Notes: generated from the sequence alone by a model not told the origin. A stretch of 10,017 bases of DNA from Bacteroidota bacterium (GCA_023457935.1 JAEXBA010000009.1:1-10017); one strand, 5' to 3'. Positions 1-7,458 are shown, counted from the first letter of the stretch. Numbers and translations are program-made.

Positions 1-24
1 ATGATTCCGGCGATTCCGCACATA
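1..24 (-). CDS. asnB: asparagine synthase (glutamine-hydrolysing)-like protein, N-terminal 8 codons only
   Basis: An ATG at 24 opens a frame reading MCGIAGII before the window ends, two bases after the stop of the upstream glycosyltransferase. M-C-G-I-A-G is the hallmark N-terminus of class II (Ntn-type) glutamine amidotransferases of the AsnB family. After removal of Met, Cys2 is the nucleophile that hydrolyses glutamine. Polysaccharide clusters often carry AsnB homologues that probably amidate sugar carboxylates rather than making free asparagine, so a role in modifying a uronic-acid-type residue is plausible. Only eight codons are visible, so the synthetase domain, the length and the substrate cannot be judged. 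The match to the motif and the tight spacing make a chance ORF unlikely. Confidence 0.72.
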
Positions 25-26
25 GG

Positions 27-968
27 CTAGAGATTATTTTTTAATGCAAAGTAACGATACCTTGTCTTTAATAGTTCTGGATTAAAAAGAACAAGCATTA
101 TAAAACTAAGGTATTTTTTGATACCCGTTTTAGCCGCGATGGCCGACGAAAGGTATTTTAATTTGAAATATTTTAAACTTTCCGAAGGAAAATTGTTTTG
201 TTTTTGACCCCAGACCAACAATGATTTATAAAGTTTAGAATTATGATAGAAGAAATTTCTTGAATTATTCTGCAGAGACATTATCGAATTTGAATCGTGG
301 GCAGTACGTATTGCGACGCCCTGATCAATTATTCCTGATTTTAAATACGTATGATATGAAAGCCGGATAATAAACTCCTTATCCTCCATAAGGGATAGGT
401 TTTCGTTGATCTGAAGTTTGTTTTTTTCGAGTGATTTTTTTTTAATGGTAAGTGCAATCAAAGAAAAGAAAGACCCGAATCTGTTAGGTTCCTGAATGAG
501 GTTGAAAAAAATTTCTTTTCCTTCTGCGCGAAACTGTACTGTGCAAAGCGTATTTTCTCCGAATTTTTTTATGTAATTATGTTTTCCGTTTTCTCCGATA
601 AATTCCGCATCAATAGCTCCAAAGACACCATCAATTTTCTGGTCTTTGAAAATTTCCCGCTCTGCATCAAATCGGTTGGGGAGCCAATAATCATCAGCAT
701 CTAAAAAAGTGATGAACTCCTGCGTAGCGTTTTCTATACCTAAATTTCGGGAGGCAGAAACTCCGCGGTTTTCATGATCGGGATGGGTGATCACCTTTAC
801 AATCTCATATTTCTCTGCTAATTTTTGACAAATGACAAACGAATTGTCTTTGGAACCGTCTTCTACCAGCAGTATTTCTTTCACTTCCGGAAACTGAAGC
901 ACCGATTCCACAGCTTTTTCTATAAAAGCTGCCGCATTGTAAACCGGTATAATTGCTGTGATGGTCAT
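27..968 (-). CDS. family 2 glycosyltransferase (GT-A fold), classical type
   Basis: A 313-residue cytoplasmic or membrane-associated glycosyltransferase that probably transfers a sugar from a nucleotide donor to the growing lipid-linked chain. The N-terminus reads ITAIIPVYN. The nucleotide-binding segment VEDGSKDNS is at 35-43, GVSASRN at 69-75, and the DXD metal site is in LDADD at 89-93. A MEDKEFIIRL segment at 194-203 supplies the usual acidic catalytic-base region, followed by RTAHDSNS at 221-228, a common C-terminal feature of this family. The C-terminal tail is basic, with a hydrophobic patch near 286-297 that could contact the membrane. ATG at 968 overlaps the previous stop by four bases (ATGA), which indicates translational coupling. 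Codons 177-179 give a run of nine A's in the mRNA. Donor and acceptor sugars cannot be predicted. Confidence 0.9.
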   Translation of the reverse strand: MTITAIIPVYNAAAFIEKAVESVLQFPEVKEILLVEDGSKDNSFVICQKLAEKYEIVKVITHPDHENRGVSASRNLGIENATQEFITFLDADDYWLPNRFDAEREIFKDQKIDGVFGAIDAEFIGENGKHNYIKKFGENTLCTVQFRAEGKEIFFNLIQEPNRFGSFFSLIALTIKKKSLEKNKLQINENLSLMEDKEFIIRLSYHTYLKSGIIDQGVAIRTAHDSNSIMSLQNNSRNFFYHNSKLYKSLLVWGQKQNNFPSESLKYFKLKYLSSAIAAKTGIKKYLSFIMLVLFNPELLKTRYRYFALKNNL

Positions 969-1870
969 TTAATGATTTTATTTAAAATAAGATAGGTTTT
1001 TGGAAGAGCCAGAATTTTCTTATAAAGCCGTAAATGCAGATATACTTTAAATAAGCTAAATCCGAGAGGTGTATTATCATGATAATTGTAGTAAATCTGT
1101 TGATCTACTATTTTTAGCAAGGATTCTTTTGTAAGATTATTATAGTGATTGTTTATTAAGTATTTTTCAAAAGCAATTTTGGCTGCTCTTTTTTTTGCAA
1201 TGTTATCCTGTCGGCCGGAAATATTTATCTTACTCACGCGTACTAAAACGTTTGCAGTATTAATGAAAAAAATAGGCTTGTCCTCACTGAATTCAAATAC
1301 TGCAATGTCATCGGCCGCCCAAGCTAGTGGGAAATCCTTGAACTTTATTTTTTCCAGTTGAGATTTTCGGAAAATATGTTCTGAAAGACTTGATCGATCT
1401 CCGTTTATAAGTTTGAAACCTAAATGTTCTGCTCGATCAATCACTTTTGGATAACTTGTAAATGTATTCAGAGGGTTCCCGTCTTCATCAATCCAACGTT
1501 GTGAGAATTTAATGACGTTATTTTTGTTCTGCTCAATTTCCGGCAGATTTTTATAAAACTCCGCTACAAAATTATCGCTAATAATATCGTCATCGCCTAA
1601 AATATGGAACCAGTCAGTACTATGACAATCCTGGATACATCTTTCCCACTGTTTTACGAGATTTTGAGAGCCGAAATTTTCGGTGTATTCTTTATAAGTA
1701 AACTCTGTTGTTTTCAGCGTTTCTTTAATCAGGATTTCTGGATTTTCGGGGCTTGCATCATTTCCGATGAAAAGGCTGAAATCTTTGCATGTCTGATTCT
1801 CCACAGACTCCAATGTTTCTTTGAAGAAAGAAATTTTATAATATGGAATAATGATGGTTAGTTTAAACAT
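965..1870 (-). CDS. family 2 glycosyltransferase, paralogue of the gene at 3586-4482
   Basis: A 301-residue GT-A glycosyltransferase with an N-terminal LTIIIPYYK strand, nucleotide-binding FIGNDASPE around 34-42 and DXD in LGDDD at 91-95. It closely resembles the 298-residue enzyme at 3586-4482. Shared blocks include QRWID (about 124-128), RSSLSEHIFR (159-168), DDIAVFEFSE (187-196, DDIAILEFSE in the partner) and NISGR followed by DN (216-223). The sharing extends through the C-terminal half, so this is paralogy and not only a common fold. ATG at 1870 overlaps the upstream stop by eight bases. The GNDAS form replaces the usual NDGS/EDGS. It probably adds a sugar related to the one added by its paralogue, or makes a different linkage; this is inference. 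Confidence 0.9.
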   Translation of the reverse strand: MFKLTIIIPYYKISFFKETLESVENQTCKDFSLFIGNDASPENPEILIKETLKTTEFTYKEYTENFGSQNLVKQWERCIQDCHSTDWFHILGDDDIISDNFVAEFYKNLPEIEQNKNNVIKFSQRWIDEDGNPLNTFTSYPKVIDRAEHLGFKLINGDRSSLSEHIFRKSQLEKIKFKDFPLAWAADDIAVFEFSEDKPIFFINTANVLVRVSKINISGRQDNIAKKRAAKIAFEKYLINNHYNNLTKESLLKIVDQQIYYNYHDNTPLGFSLFKVYLHLRLYKKILALPKTYLILNKIIK

Positions 1871-2744
1871 AAGCAGATTTTATGCTTTCGCTGAATTTCT
1901 GTTCATAATATTTTTTATGCTTAAAATAGCGGTAATAGGATTTTAAGAGACGGATATAATCCGACAACATTATTCTACCCCGAGGAATGAATCTTATTGT
2001 CTTGAAAACGTTCACTAAATTAATCCCAAAATAGCGGAAGTAAATGTTCAGAAAACCTTCAAAACATTCTATTTCAATCTCTCTGCTGTAAACATTCTGG
2101 AAGGAGCTCCCCGATTTTTTACGCACTAAAATATTTGCTTCAGTAAAATCTTTATCCGGACTGCCTTCTGAAAAATGCTCGATAAGAATATCATTAATTA
2201 CATAATTCTTATATTTTTCTACGAAGCGTAAACTGAGGTCGATGTCATACGCATGAAAACCCGGGATTTTTTCATCAAATTTAAAATTATTGAATTTTAC
2301 TTTTTTCACCGCGAGAAACACGCCGTCCAGAGCATATACGCTATGCTTAATTTGGTTCGTAAAATTGATGAGTTCGGGTTGGCTGCGGTTTTTACTGTTT
2401 TGCAGAAGATGCAGATAAGAATGTCCCTTAATAAACCATCCGCTTGGCGCCGTGGGCACATAATCTGAACCGGCAACTCCTACGATACCAGTTTCAGGAT
2501 CCTCCAGATGATTAATTAATTTTTCGCCCCAGTTTTGGGTGTGGAAAAGGATATCTTCATGAATGAAAAGAAGATTTTTAAATTTTGCCTGCGTTGCCCC
2601 GGTGTTATAAGCTCTGCAAATTCCCATCAGACCTGGATTATCGATTTTTATGATTTCATATGGAACGCCAACCGTTTCTGCAATGTTTTTTTCCAGTGCA
2701 AAATAGTATTTCGGTTGATATGAGGAGATAATGATGGAGATCAT
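1863..2744 (-). CDS. StrF-like glycosyltransferase (Glyco_tranf_2_5-type)
   Basis: A 293-residue protein that starts with a GT-A-like strand (ISIIISSYQP) but lacks the classical DGS and DXD motifs. Instead it shows FIHEDI at 60-65, a GVAGSDYVP segment from 89, LDGVFLAVKK at 139-148 and FHAYDIDLSLR at 163-173, followed by IEHFSEG near 188-194. This set is typical of the glycosyltransferase-like family named after StrF of streptomycin clusters, in which HED stands where DXD normally lies. Biochemical data on that family are sparse, so the reaction is inferred only from the fold and the operon. The C-terminus (about 240-285) is rich in Arg, Lys and Tyr, fitting peripheral membrane contact. ATG at 2744 overlaps the upstream stop by four bases (ATGA). 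Confidence 0.83.
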   Translation of the reverse strand: MISIIISSYQPKYYFALEKNIAETVGVPYEIIKIDNPGLMGICRAYNTGATQAKFKNLLFIHEDILFHTQNWGEKLINHLEDPETGIVGVAGSDYVPTAPSGWFIKGHSYLHLLQNSKNRSQPELINFTNQIKHSVYALDGVFLAVKKVKFNNFKFDEKIPGFHAYDIDLSLRFVEKYKNYVINDILIEHFSEGSPDKDFTEANILVRKKSGSSFQNVYSREIEIECFEGFLNIYFRYFGINLVNVFKTIRFIPRGRIMLSDYIRLLKSYYRYFKHKKYYEQKFSESIKSAYV

Positions 2745-3589
2745 TTGGAGAATATTGTAATCATTCTGAACAGACCCTTCGTCAATATGTTCTTGTGTAT
2801 TTGGGTCAACAATAGTTGGTGTTTTGTAGAAATTGACAGGTTTTCTTTTTGCAATTTATTTGCCTTCTTCACAACGTCAATATAGTTTCCATATTGCTTT
2901 ATGTAAAGTTCCTTGTGTTTTTCGAAAACTAAACTTTTTATTTTATTTTTCTTTTGGGTAGATTGATTGTATTCTGTATCCCTAGATATCTCTTTTCGGC
3001 GATAATTGAAACCCAGGTAATCTAGTTGAAGAACTTTTTTGTTTGAATTTTTCAGCAGATTGATCCAAAATTCCCAATCCTCCATCCCATCATAAAATTT
3101 AGCATCATATCCGCCAATTTTTTGCCAGTTTTCTTTTTGGAAAAAGGCAGCATTGAAAATTTGGTTATCTAATAGAAGTTGGTCAAAACTGAAAGCAGGC
3201 AGTCTGAACTCCTCGTTTACTATTCCAAAAAATACTGCTTTACAATAAATAATGTCATAGTTTTCCGGAAATTTCTCTGATGCTAATTGCAAGTATTTTG
3301 GATTGATCAAATCGTCGGCATCTAAAGGTAAAATCCAAGTTCCGCTTGCTTTTTCAATACCGAAATTCCTTGCGCATGCAACGCCACCGTTTTCTTTTAC
3401 AAAATATTTAAAGCGAACATCGTTCTCCAACCATTGCTTCACAACATCATCTGTATTGTCGGTGCTTCCATCATTCACAATAATACATTCCCAGTTTTCG
3501 TAGGTTTGATCAAACACTGACTGCAGGCACTCGTCTAAATACTGCGCTTGGTTGTAGCAGGGTACTATGATGGAGATTGGCGGATTCAT
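2741..3589 (-). CDS. family 2 glycosyltransferase (GT-A fold), classical type
   Basis: I place the start at ATG 3589 (282 residues), because it overlaps the upstream TGA as ATGA, like the neighbouring junctions. A TTG three codons earlier is a weaker option. Motifs are textbook family 2: SIIVPCYNQ at 6-14, VNDGSTDNT at 38-46, GGVACARNFG at 68-77, LDADD at 89-93, and DGMEDWEFW at 167-175 carrying the putative catalytic-base acid. The protein probably acts at the cytoplasmic face on a nucleotide-sugar donor and the lipid-linked repeat unit. The region after residue 205 is lysine-rich with no clear transmembrane helix. The donor sugar is not predictable. It sits between the X-type enzyme upstream and the StrF-like enzyme downstream, tightly coupled to both. 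Confidence 0.91.
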   Translation of the reverse strand: MNPPISIIVPCYNQAQYLDECLQSVFDQTYENWECIIVNDGSTDNTDDVVKQWLENDVRFKYFVKENGGVACARNFGIEKASGTWILPLDADDLINPKYLQLASEKFPENYDIIYCKAVFFGIVNEEFRLPAFSFDQLLLDNQIFNAAFFQKENWQKIGGYDAKFYDGMEDWEFWINLLKNSNKKVLQLDYLGFNYRRKEISRDTEYNQSTQKKNKIKSLVFEKHKELYIKQYGNYIDVVKKANKLQKENLSISTKHQLLLTQIHKNILTKGLFRMITIFSK

Positions 3590-4482
3590 TTCTTGCAATA
3601 TAGGTGATAATAAAGCTTGGGTAACAAGAATATTTTTTTGTATTCGCCTAGTTTAAGGTAAATTTTAAATAGATTAATTCTCAAATCGGCAGGTGAATTT
3701 TGGAAGGCATATTTGATTTGATTCTGTATTTTGCTTACAATATAAAATTTTGGAATCACTTTATAATATCTCGTAATAAAAAACTCTTCAAGATAATGCA
3801 TTGCAATTTCTTTTTGAATAGAATTGTCACTTCTTCCCGAAATATTTTCATTACTAATGCGTATTTCTACAGAAGCCTTAGGAATAAAGATAATCGACTT
3901 GCTTTCAGAAAATTCCAAGATAGCAATATCGTCTGAACCCCATGCAAGAAGAAGCTCTTTAAATTTATATTTTTGATAAGATATGGTTCTAAAAATATGT
4001 TCCGAAAGACTGGATCTGCCCCCATTAATAAACTTATTCTCCCAATTTTCAATCGGACTGAGGGTTTTCGGATAATTTGAATAGGAATTAATTGGGGCTC
4101 CTGTGTCATCTATCCATCTTTGAGAGTACTTTACAACATTTGATTTTTCACTGTCAATCAATTCGATATTATTATAAAACTCCTCCACGAAATTCTCCGA
4201 AATCACATCATCATCACCCAAAATCTGGAACCATTCTTCCTTTACATTTTCGAGTATCCGTTCCCACTGCAAGGCCAGATTTTTGCCGCCCAAATTTTCC
4301 TTATAATCGTAGTAATAATAATTGCGCTGCGGGAAATATTTTTGGATGAGCTGCAGCGGATCGTTCGGGCTGGCATCATTCCCGATGTACAGCGTAAAGC
4401 GTTTGTCGGTTTGTGAGGCAACAGATTTCAGTGTTTCTTCGAAGAAATCTATTTTATAATAAGGGATGACGATAGCTAACAT
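3586..4482 (-). CDS. family 2 glycosyltransferase, paralogue of the gene at 965-1870
   Basis: A 298-residue GT-A enzyme with AIVIPYYK at 3-10, nucleotide-binding YIGNDASPN at 32-40 and DXD in LGDDD at 88-92. Distinctive downstream blocks are YSQRWIDD (119-126), NGGRSSLSEHIFR (153-165), WGSDDIAILEFSE (181-193) and NISGRSDN (213-220). The same blocks recur in order in the 301-residue gene at 965-1870, so the two arose by duplication. ATG at 4482 shares one base with the methyltransferase stop (TAATG), and the stop overlaps the next gene as ATGA, so translation is probably coupled on both sides. As the first glycosyltransferase after the export and methylation genes it may add an early or repeat-unit sugar, but the order of action cannot be read from gene order. 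Confidence 0.9.
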   Translation of the reverse strand: MLAIVIPYYKIDFFEETLKSVASQTDKRFTLYIGNDASPNDPLQLIQKYFPQRNYYYYDYKENLGGKNLALQWERILENVKEEWFQILGDDDVISENFVEEFYNNIELIDSEKSNVVKYSQRWIDDTGAPINSYSNYPKTLSPIENWENKFINGGRSSLSEHIFRTISYQKYKFKELLLAWGSDDIAILEFSESKSIIFIPKASVEIRISNENISGRSDNSIQKEIAMHYLEEFFITRYYKVIPKFYIVSKIQNQIKYAFQNSPADLRINLFKIYLKLGEYKKIFLLPKLYYHLYCKK

Positions 4483-5258
4483 TAAAGTAGATTGGTGAAT
4501 TCCTCAAAAGTGATCAAATTTAAACTTTCTTTTCTGTTTTCAGCAAGAACCTGATACTCAAAAAATTCATTTAATACAGTGGTAGCAGGACCCAAATTAA
4601 CCTTCTTTGAAATAATTCCAACACCCCAGTCTGTATCAATACAACAACTGTACAGATCTGTTCTTTTTCTGGTTTTAAAAAATGCTTTCCACGTGGTGCC
4701 ATTCCAAAATCCTTGAGAAGGAGACAGCCTATAATAGTAGTTTTCAGTCGCATGGAATTCTGTGGGTGGATTGCAGTCGTGCATGATGATAAATCCGTCT
4801 TCTTCTAGAAACTCCAGAGAATTGTTAATGTCTTTTTCAACCTGGTCGGCTAAGTGCGAGCCGTCGATAAATATCGCATCGAATTTAATTTCAGGATTTA
4901 GGAAATTTCCCTTTCGCAAACCGTCAAAAAATTCGTCACTGGTCATTTTGAAATCTACGTTGTTAATTTCAGATTCGTAACCGGGATCTACACTGTATTT
5001 ATTGCTGGCTTTGATAAGATCGAAATTTTCGTGTGTATGGCGAACACCAATTTCCAGATAATTGGTTTTTTTTGTAAATTTTTGAAGGATAAAATTAATG
5101 ATATCTGACCTTAGTGGTGTTTTGTTAATTTCGACATGGGTTAACTGTTCTGTATCTGCATGAAATTTATTCGTTAGATATTCGTCAGCCAAGGCTATTT
5201 TTTTTAATTCAGATTCGTGCAGTACGACTTGGTCGTTTTTAATTAATTGTATTTTCAT
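4482..5258 (-). CDS. class I SAM-dependent methyltransferase (Methyltransf_24-like)
   Basis: The start is set at ATG 5258 (258 residues), one base after the wzt stop. The open frame runs 26 codons further upstream, but only inside the end of wzt. The Rossmann core shows motif I YLEIGV (67-72) for SAM binding, an acidic loop in SVDPG (89-93), and FDAIFIDGSH (126-135) followed by FIIMHDCNP (156-164). This D-G-S-H plus H-D pattern is typical of Methyltransf_24-type enzymes found in polysaccharide and natural-product clusters, which commonly methylate sugar hydroxyls. Its coupling to wzt suggests it methylates the exported glycan, perhaps at the non-reducing end. Methylation of a nucleotide-sugar or of an internal residue is equally compatible with the sequence. 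A run of eight A's lies within codons for residues 62-65. Confidence 0.85.
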   Translation of the reverse strand: MKIQLIKNDQVVLHESELKKIALADEYLTNKFHADTEQLTHVEINKTPLRSDIINFILQKFTKKTNYLEIGVRHTHENFDLIKASNKYSVDPGYESEINNVDFKMTSDEFFDGLRKGNFLNPEIKFDAIFIDGSHLADQVEKDINNSLEFLEEDGFIIMHDCNPPTEFHATENYYYRLSPSQGFWNGTTWKAFFKTRKRTDLYSCCIDTDWGVGIISKKVNLGPATTVLNEFFEYQVLAENRKESLNLITFEEFTNLL

Positions 5259-5259
5259 A

Positions 5260-6492
5260 TTATTTCCATTCAAATTTTCCAAAAACGACACCGTGATGAT
5301 ACCCGCCGTGAATGACAAATTGAGAACCCGTATCAATCACATCAAAATGACAGACATTTTCTAACTCGTCATACCTTAACAGCTGCGGAATATGGATAAA
5401 TGCAGTAATGTTGTACGATCCGGCAGATAAAAATCTGGGTTCTATTATGAGATGATATTTATCTTTATTGGTTTGTAATACTACTTCCGCGGAAAAAACT
5501 CTGTTCTGAAGCGCGTCCTGTACGGTTACAAATATATTGGCTTTTTCAATCTTTTTTTTATTTAAGATTTCAAAGCTGATAATGATTTCGTCATCGTAAT
5601 CAAAGGAAGATTCAGGTTTTTCATTTTGGTCAAGGATTGATATTTTTTTAAAAAAGACCTCTTCATTACGGTCTTCCTCAGCATGAAAGACTGAGCTTCC
5701 TTTATCCGAGTCTTTTAAGTAAAGGTCCGTAATTTTTTTAATGTTCCCCTGATTTAAAATTTCACCGTTTTTAAGATAAATTCCGGATCTGCACAGTTGG
5801 GAAACTGCTGTCATATTATGACTCACAAACAGCACCGTTCTTCCTTCACCTTTGCTTACATCGCCCATTTTGCCAAGGCATTTTTTTTGGAATTCGGCAT
5901 CGCCGACCGCTAAAACTTCATCTACAATGAGGATTTCGGATTCCAAATGTGCGGCAACGGCAAAAGCCAGACGGACGTACATTCCGGAAGAATATCTCTT
6001 CACGGGGGTGTCAATATATCTTTCAACGCCGGAAAAGTCTACAATTTCATCAAATTTCCGGGTGATTTCTTTACGGGTCATTCCGAGGATTGCGCCGTTC
6101 AAATAGATGTTTTCGCGGCCGGTCATTTCGGGGTGGAAGCCGGTTCCCACTTCCAGAAGTGAGGCAATACGGCCGTTGGTGTAAATTTTTCCGGTGGTGG
6201 GTTTGGTGACTTTACTTAATAATTTCAGCAGCGTGGATTTTCCCGCACCGTTTCTGCCGATAATTCCTACAGCATCACCCTGTTCGATTTCAAAATTGAT
6301 ATCACGAAGCGACCAGACGTAATCGCTTTCTCCTTTTGTGGTACGGTCGTTGGATTCCCCAATTTTCATGTAGGGGTCTTCTTTTCCGCGGATTTGATGC
6401 CAGAAACGGTTCAGGTCATGGGAAAGTGTCCCGGTTCCAACTTGGCCCAGACGATACTGTTTTGATATATTTTCTGCTTTTAATGCGAGCAT
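5260..6492 (-). CDS. wzt: polysaccharide ABC transporter ATP-binding protein with C-terminal glycan-recognition domain
   Basis: A 410-residue ATPase that powers export of lipid-linked polysaccharide across the inner membrane with the adjacent permease. It contains Walker A GRNGAGKST (79-87), the EVGTGFHPEMTGREN segment (114-128) characteristic of polysaccharide/teichoic-acid exporters, the signature SSGM within YSSGMYVRLAF (167-177), Walker B ILIVDE (187-192), the D-loop AVGD (195-198) and the H-loop His in FVSHN (222-226). The ATPase ends near 262. The remaining ~140 residues are beta-rich and have the size and position of the Wzt C-domain, which in E. coli O8/O9a-type systems binds the modified end of the O-antigen. 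Short Wzt/TagH/KpsT proteins lack this part. ATG at 6492 is preceded by a 79-base spacer. The specificity of the C-domain is unknown. Confidence 0.95.
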   Translation of the reverse strand: MLALKAENISKQYRLGQVGTGTLSHDLNRFWHQIRGKEDPYMKIGESNDRTTKGESDYVWSLRDINFEIEQGDAVGIIGRNGAGKSTLLKLLSKVTKPTTGKIYTNGRIASLLEVGTGFHPEMTGRENIYLNGAILGMTRKEITRKFDEIVDFSGVERYIDTPVKRYSSGMYVRLAFAVAAHLESEILIVDEVLAVGDAEFQKKCLGKMGDVSKGEGRTVLFVSHNMTAVSQLCRSGIYLKNGEILNQGNIKKITDLYLKDSDKGSSVFHAEEDRNEEVFFKKISILDQNEKPESSFDYDDEIIISFEILNKKKIEKANIFVTVQDALQNRVFSAEVVLQTNKDKYHLIIEPRFLSAGSYNITAFIHIPQLLRYDELENVCHFDVIDTGSQFVIHGGYHHGVVFGKFEWK

Positions 6493-6571
6493 TCTAAAAT
6501 TTGTTCAAATTATTCAAAATTGTGTGATGCTGTTCTAAAATGTAATTCATCATCATTTATCCACCATAATA
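6493..6571 (-). other. 79-base wzm-wzt spacer with a 20-codon mini-ORF
   Basis: This is the longest gap in the operon. It contains no hairpin resembling a terminator and no TAnnTTTG box. Three tandem ATG codons (6548-6556) open a short frame of 20 residues (MMMNYILEQHHTILNNLNKF) ending at TAG 6494-6496, one base before the wzt ATG. It may be chance in AT-rich sequence, or a short upstream frame that delivers ribosomes to wzt. There is no homology I can recognise. Confidence 0.3.
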
Positions 6572-7420
6572 TTACACCGTGTCCATGAATCCCTTTTCCA
6601 CCTTGTTGAAAATCAGCGTTCCAACAGCAAGTATTATGAGGATAATAACCGAGCTTATTACCAGAAGAAGTGGAGAAAAATCTCCCGAACCCAGCCATCC
6701 GTATTTAAAACACTCAAAAATTCCGGTAAGAGGATTGTAAACTGCAAGTTTCTTCCAAACTCCAGAAAGTACGGACAAAGGATAAATTACGGGCGTCGCA
6801 TACATCAGCAAGCTGACTCCAAAATTCAGAAGCATCTGGAGATCACGGTATTTAGTGGTGAGTGACGAGAAAATCATGCCCGTTCCCAAAGCAAATGCAG
6901 CCATTAACAAGATGAGAAGAGGGGTGGCCAATATCCAAATAGTCGGCTGAATTTCTCCTTTCGCCAAATAATAAATCCAGGCGATAAAAAACAGGAGAAA
7001 CTGTACTCCAAATTTCATGAGGTTAGAGATGACAATAGTGAGCGGCATCACCAAACGGGGAAAATATACCTTCCCGAAAATAGCTGCGTTAGAGGTAAAA
7101 ACAGATGAGGTTCCCAAAAGACAAGAAGAAAAATAATTCCACAGGGTAATTCCAGACAGGTAAAAAAGAATCTGCGGAATACCGTCTGTAGGAATTTTTG
7201 CAATGCCCCCGAAAACTACAAGATAAACCAGTGTTGTAAAAATAGGACTGATAAAAAACCACGCCGGGCCTAGAATGGTCTGTTTAAATCCTGAAACAAA
7301 ATCACGTTTCACAAACATGTACACCAAATCCTTATAGCGCCAGACTTCACCAAGTTTAAGGTCAAAAAGAGAATGGCTGGATTCTATCGTTTCAGTCCAT
7401 TTTTGGTCCTGATGATTCAT
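6572..7420 (-). CDS. wzm: polysaccharide ABC transporter permease (ABC-2 type)
   Basis: A 282-residue integral inner-membrane protein forming the channel through which the undecaprenyl-linked polymer is exported. Family marks include GEVWRYKDLVYMFVKRD in the N-terminal amphipathic region (24-40), GPAWFFISP (51-59), KVYFPRLVMPL (117-127), TKYRDLQ (189-195), ATPVIYP (208-214) and NPLTGIFE (229-236). Hydrophobic segments near 56-74, 84-103, 122-151, 161-187, 199-216 and 250-271 fit the six-helix ABC-2 fold. ATG at 7420 opens the frame. A 38-base gap separates it from the upstream membrane-protein gene and holds a TAnnTTTG-type box, so the export genes may have their own promoter. Followed by wzt, this is the standard order for ABC-dependent O-antigen export, as opposed to the Wzx/Wzy pathway. 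Confidence 0.95.
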   Translation of the reverse strand: MNHQDQKWTETIESSHSLFDLKLGEVWRYKDLVYMFVKRDFVSGFKQTILGPAWFFISPIFTTLVYLVVFGGIAKIPTDGIPQILFYLSGITLWNYFSSCLLGTSSVFTSNAAIFGKVYFPRLVMPLTIVISNLMKFGVQFLLFFIAWIYYLAKGEIQPTIWILATPLLILLMAAFALGTGMIFSSLTTKYRDLQMLLNFGVSLLMYATPVIYPLSVLSGVWKKLAVYNPLTGIFECFKYGWLGSGDFSPLLLVISSVIILIILAVGTLIFNKVEKGFMDTV

Positions 7421-7438
7421 TTGTGCGTAATTTTATCG

Positions 7439-7446
7439 CAAAAATA
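7439..7446 (-). promoter_or_regulatory. candidate Bacteroidota -7 box upstream of wzm
   Basis: Read on the minus strand the bases are TATTTTTG, an exact match to the TAnnTTTG -7 consensus of Bacteroidota sigma-A promoters. It lies in the short gap before wzm, placing a transcript start about a dozen bases before the ATG. I see no convincing -33 TTTG at the usual ~19-base spacing; the nearest TTGAC is too close. A chance match in AT-rich DNA is possible. Confidence 0.33.
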
Positions 7447-7458
7447 AGGATTTATTTG

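Noticed and set aside
435..443. Nine-base T run (A9 in mRNA) inside the last glycosyltransferase, possible phase-variation tract
   Set aside because: Runs of eight also occur at 1189-1196, 5066-5073 and 5881-5888 and fall at Lys codons in AT-rich DNA. The length is modest and all reading frames are intact.
3867..4109. Minus-strand open frame inside the X-type glycosyltransferase
   Set aside because: It is an alternate frame of a gene with strong family motifs.
5259..5336. Upstream extension of the methyltransferase by 26 codons into wzt
   Set aside because: The extension overlaps the conserved wzt end and does not resemble a methyltransferase N-terminus. ATG 5258 sits one base after the wzt stop.
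5852..6162. Two plus-strand open frames opposite wzt
   Set aside because: They are shadows of the highly constrained ATPase coding sequence, with no motifs.
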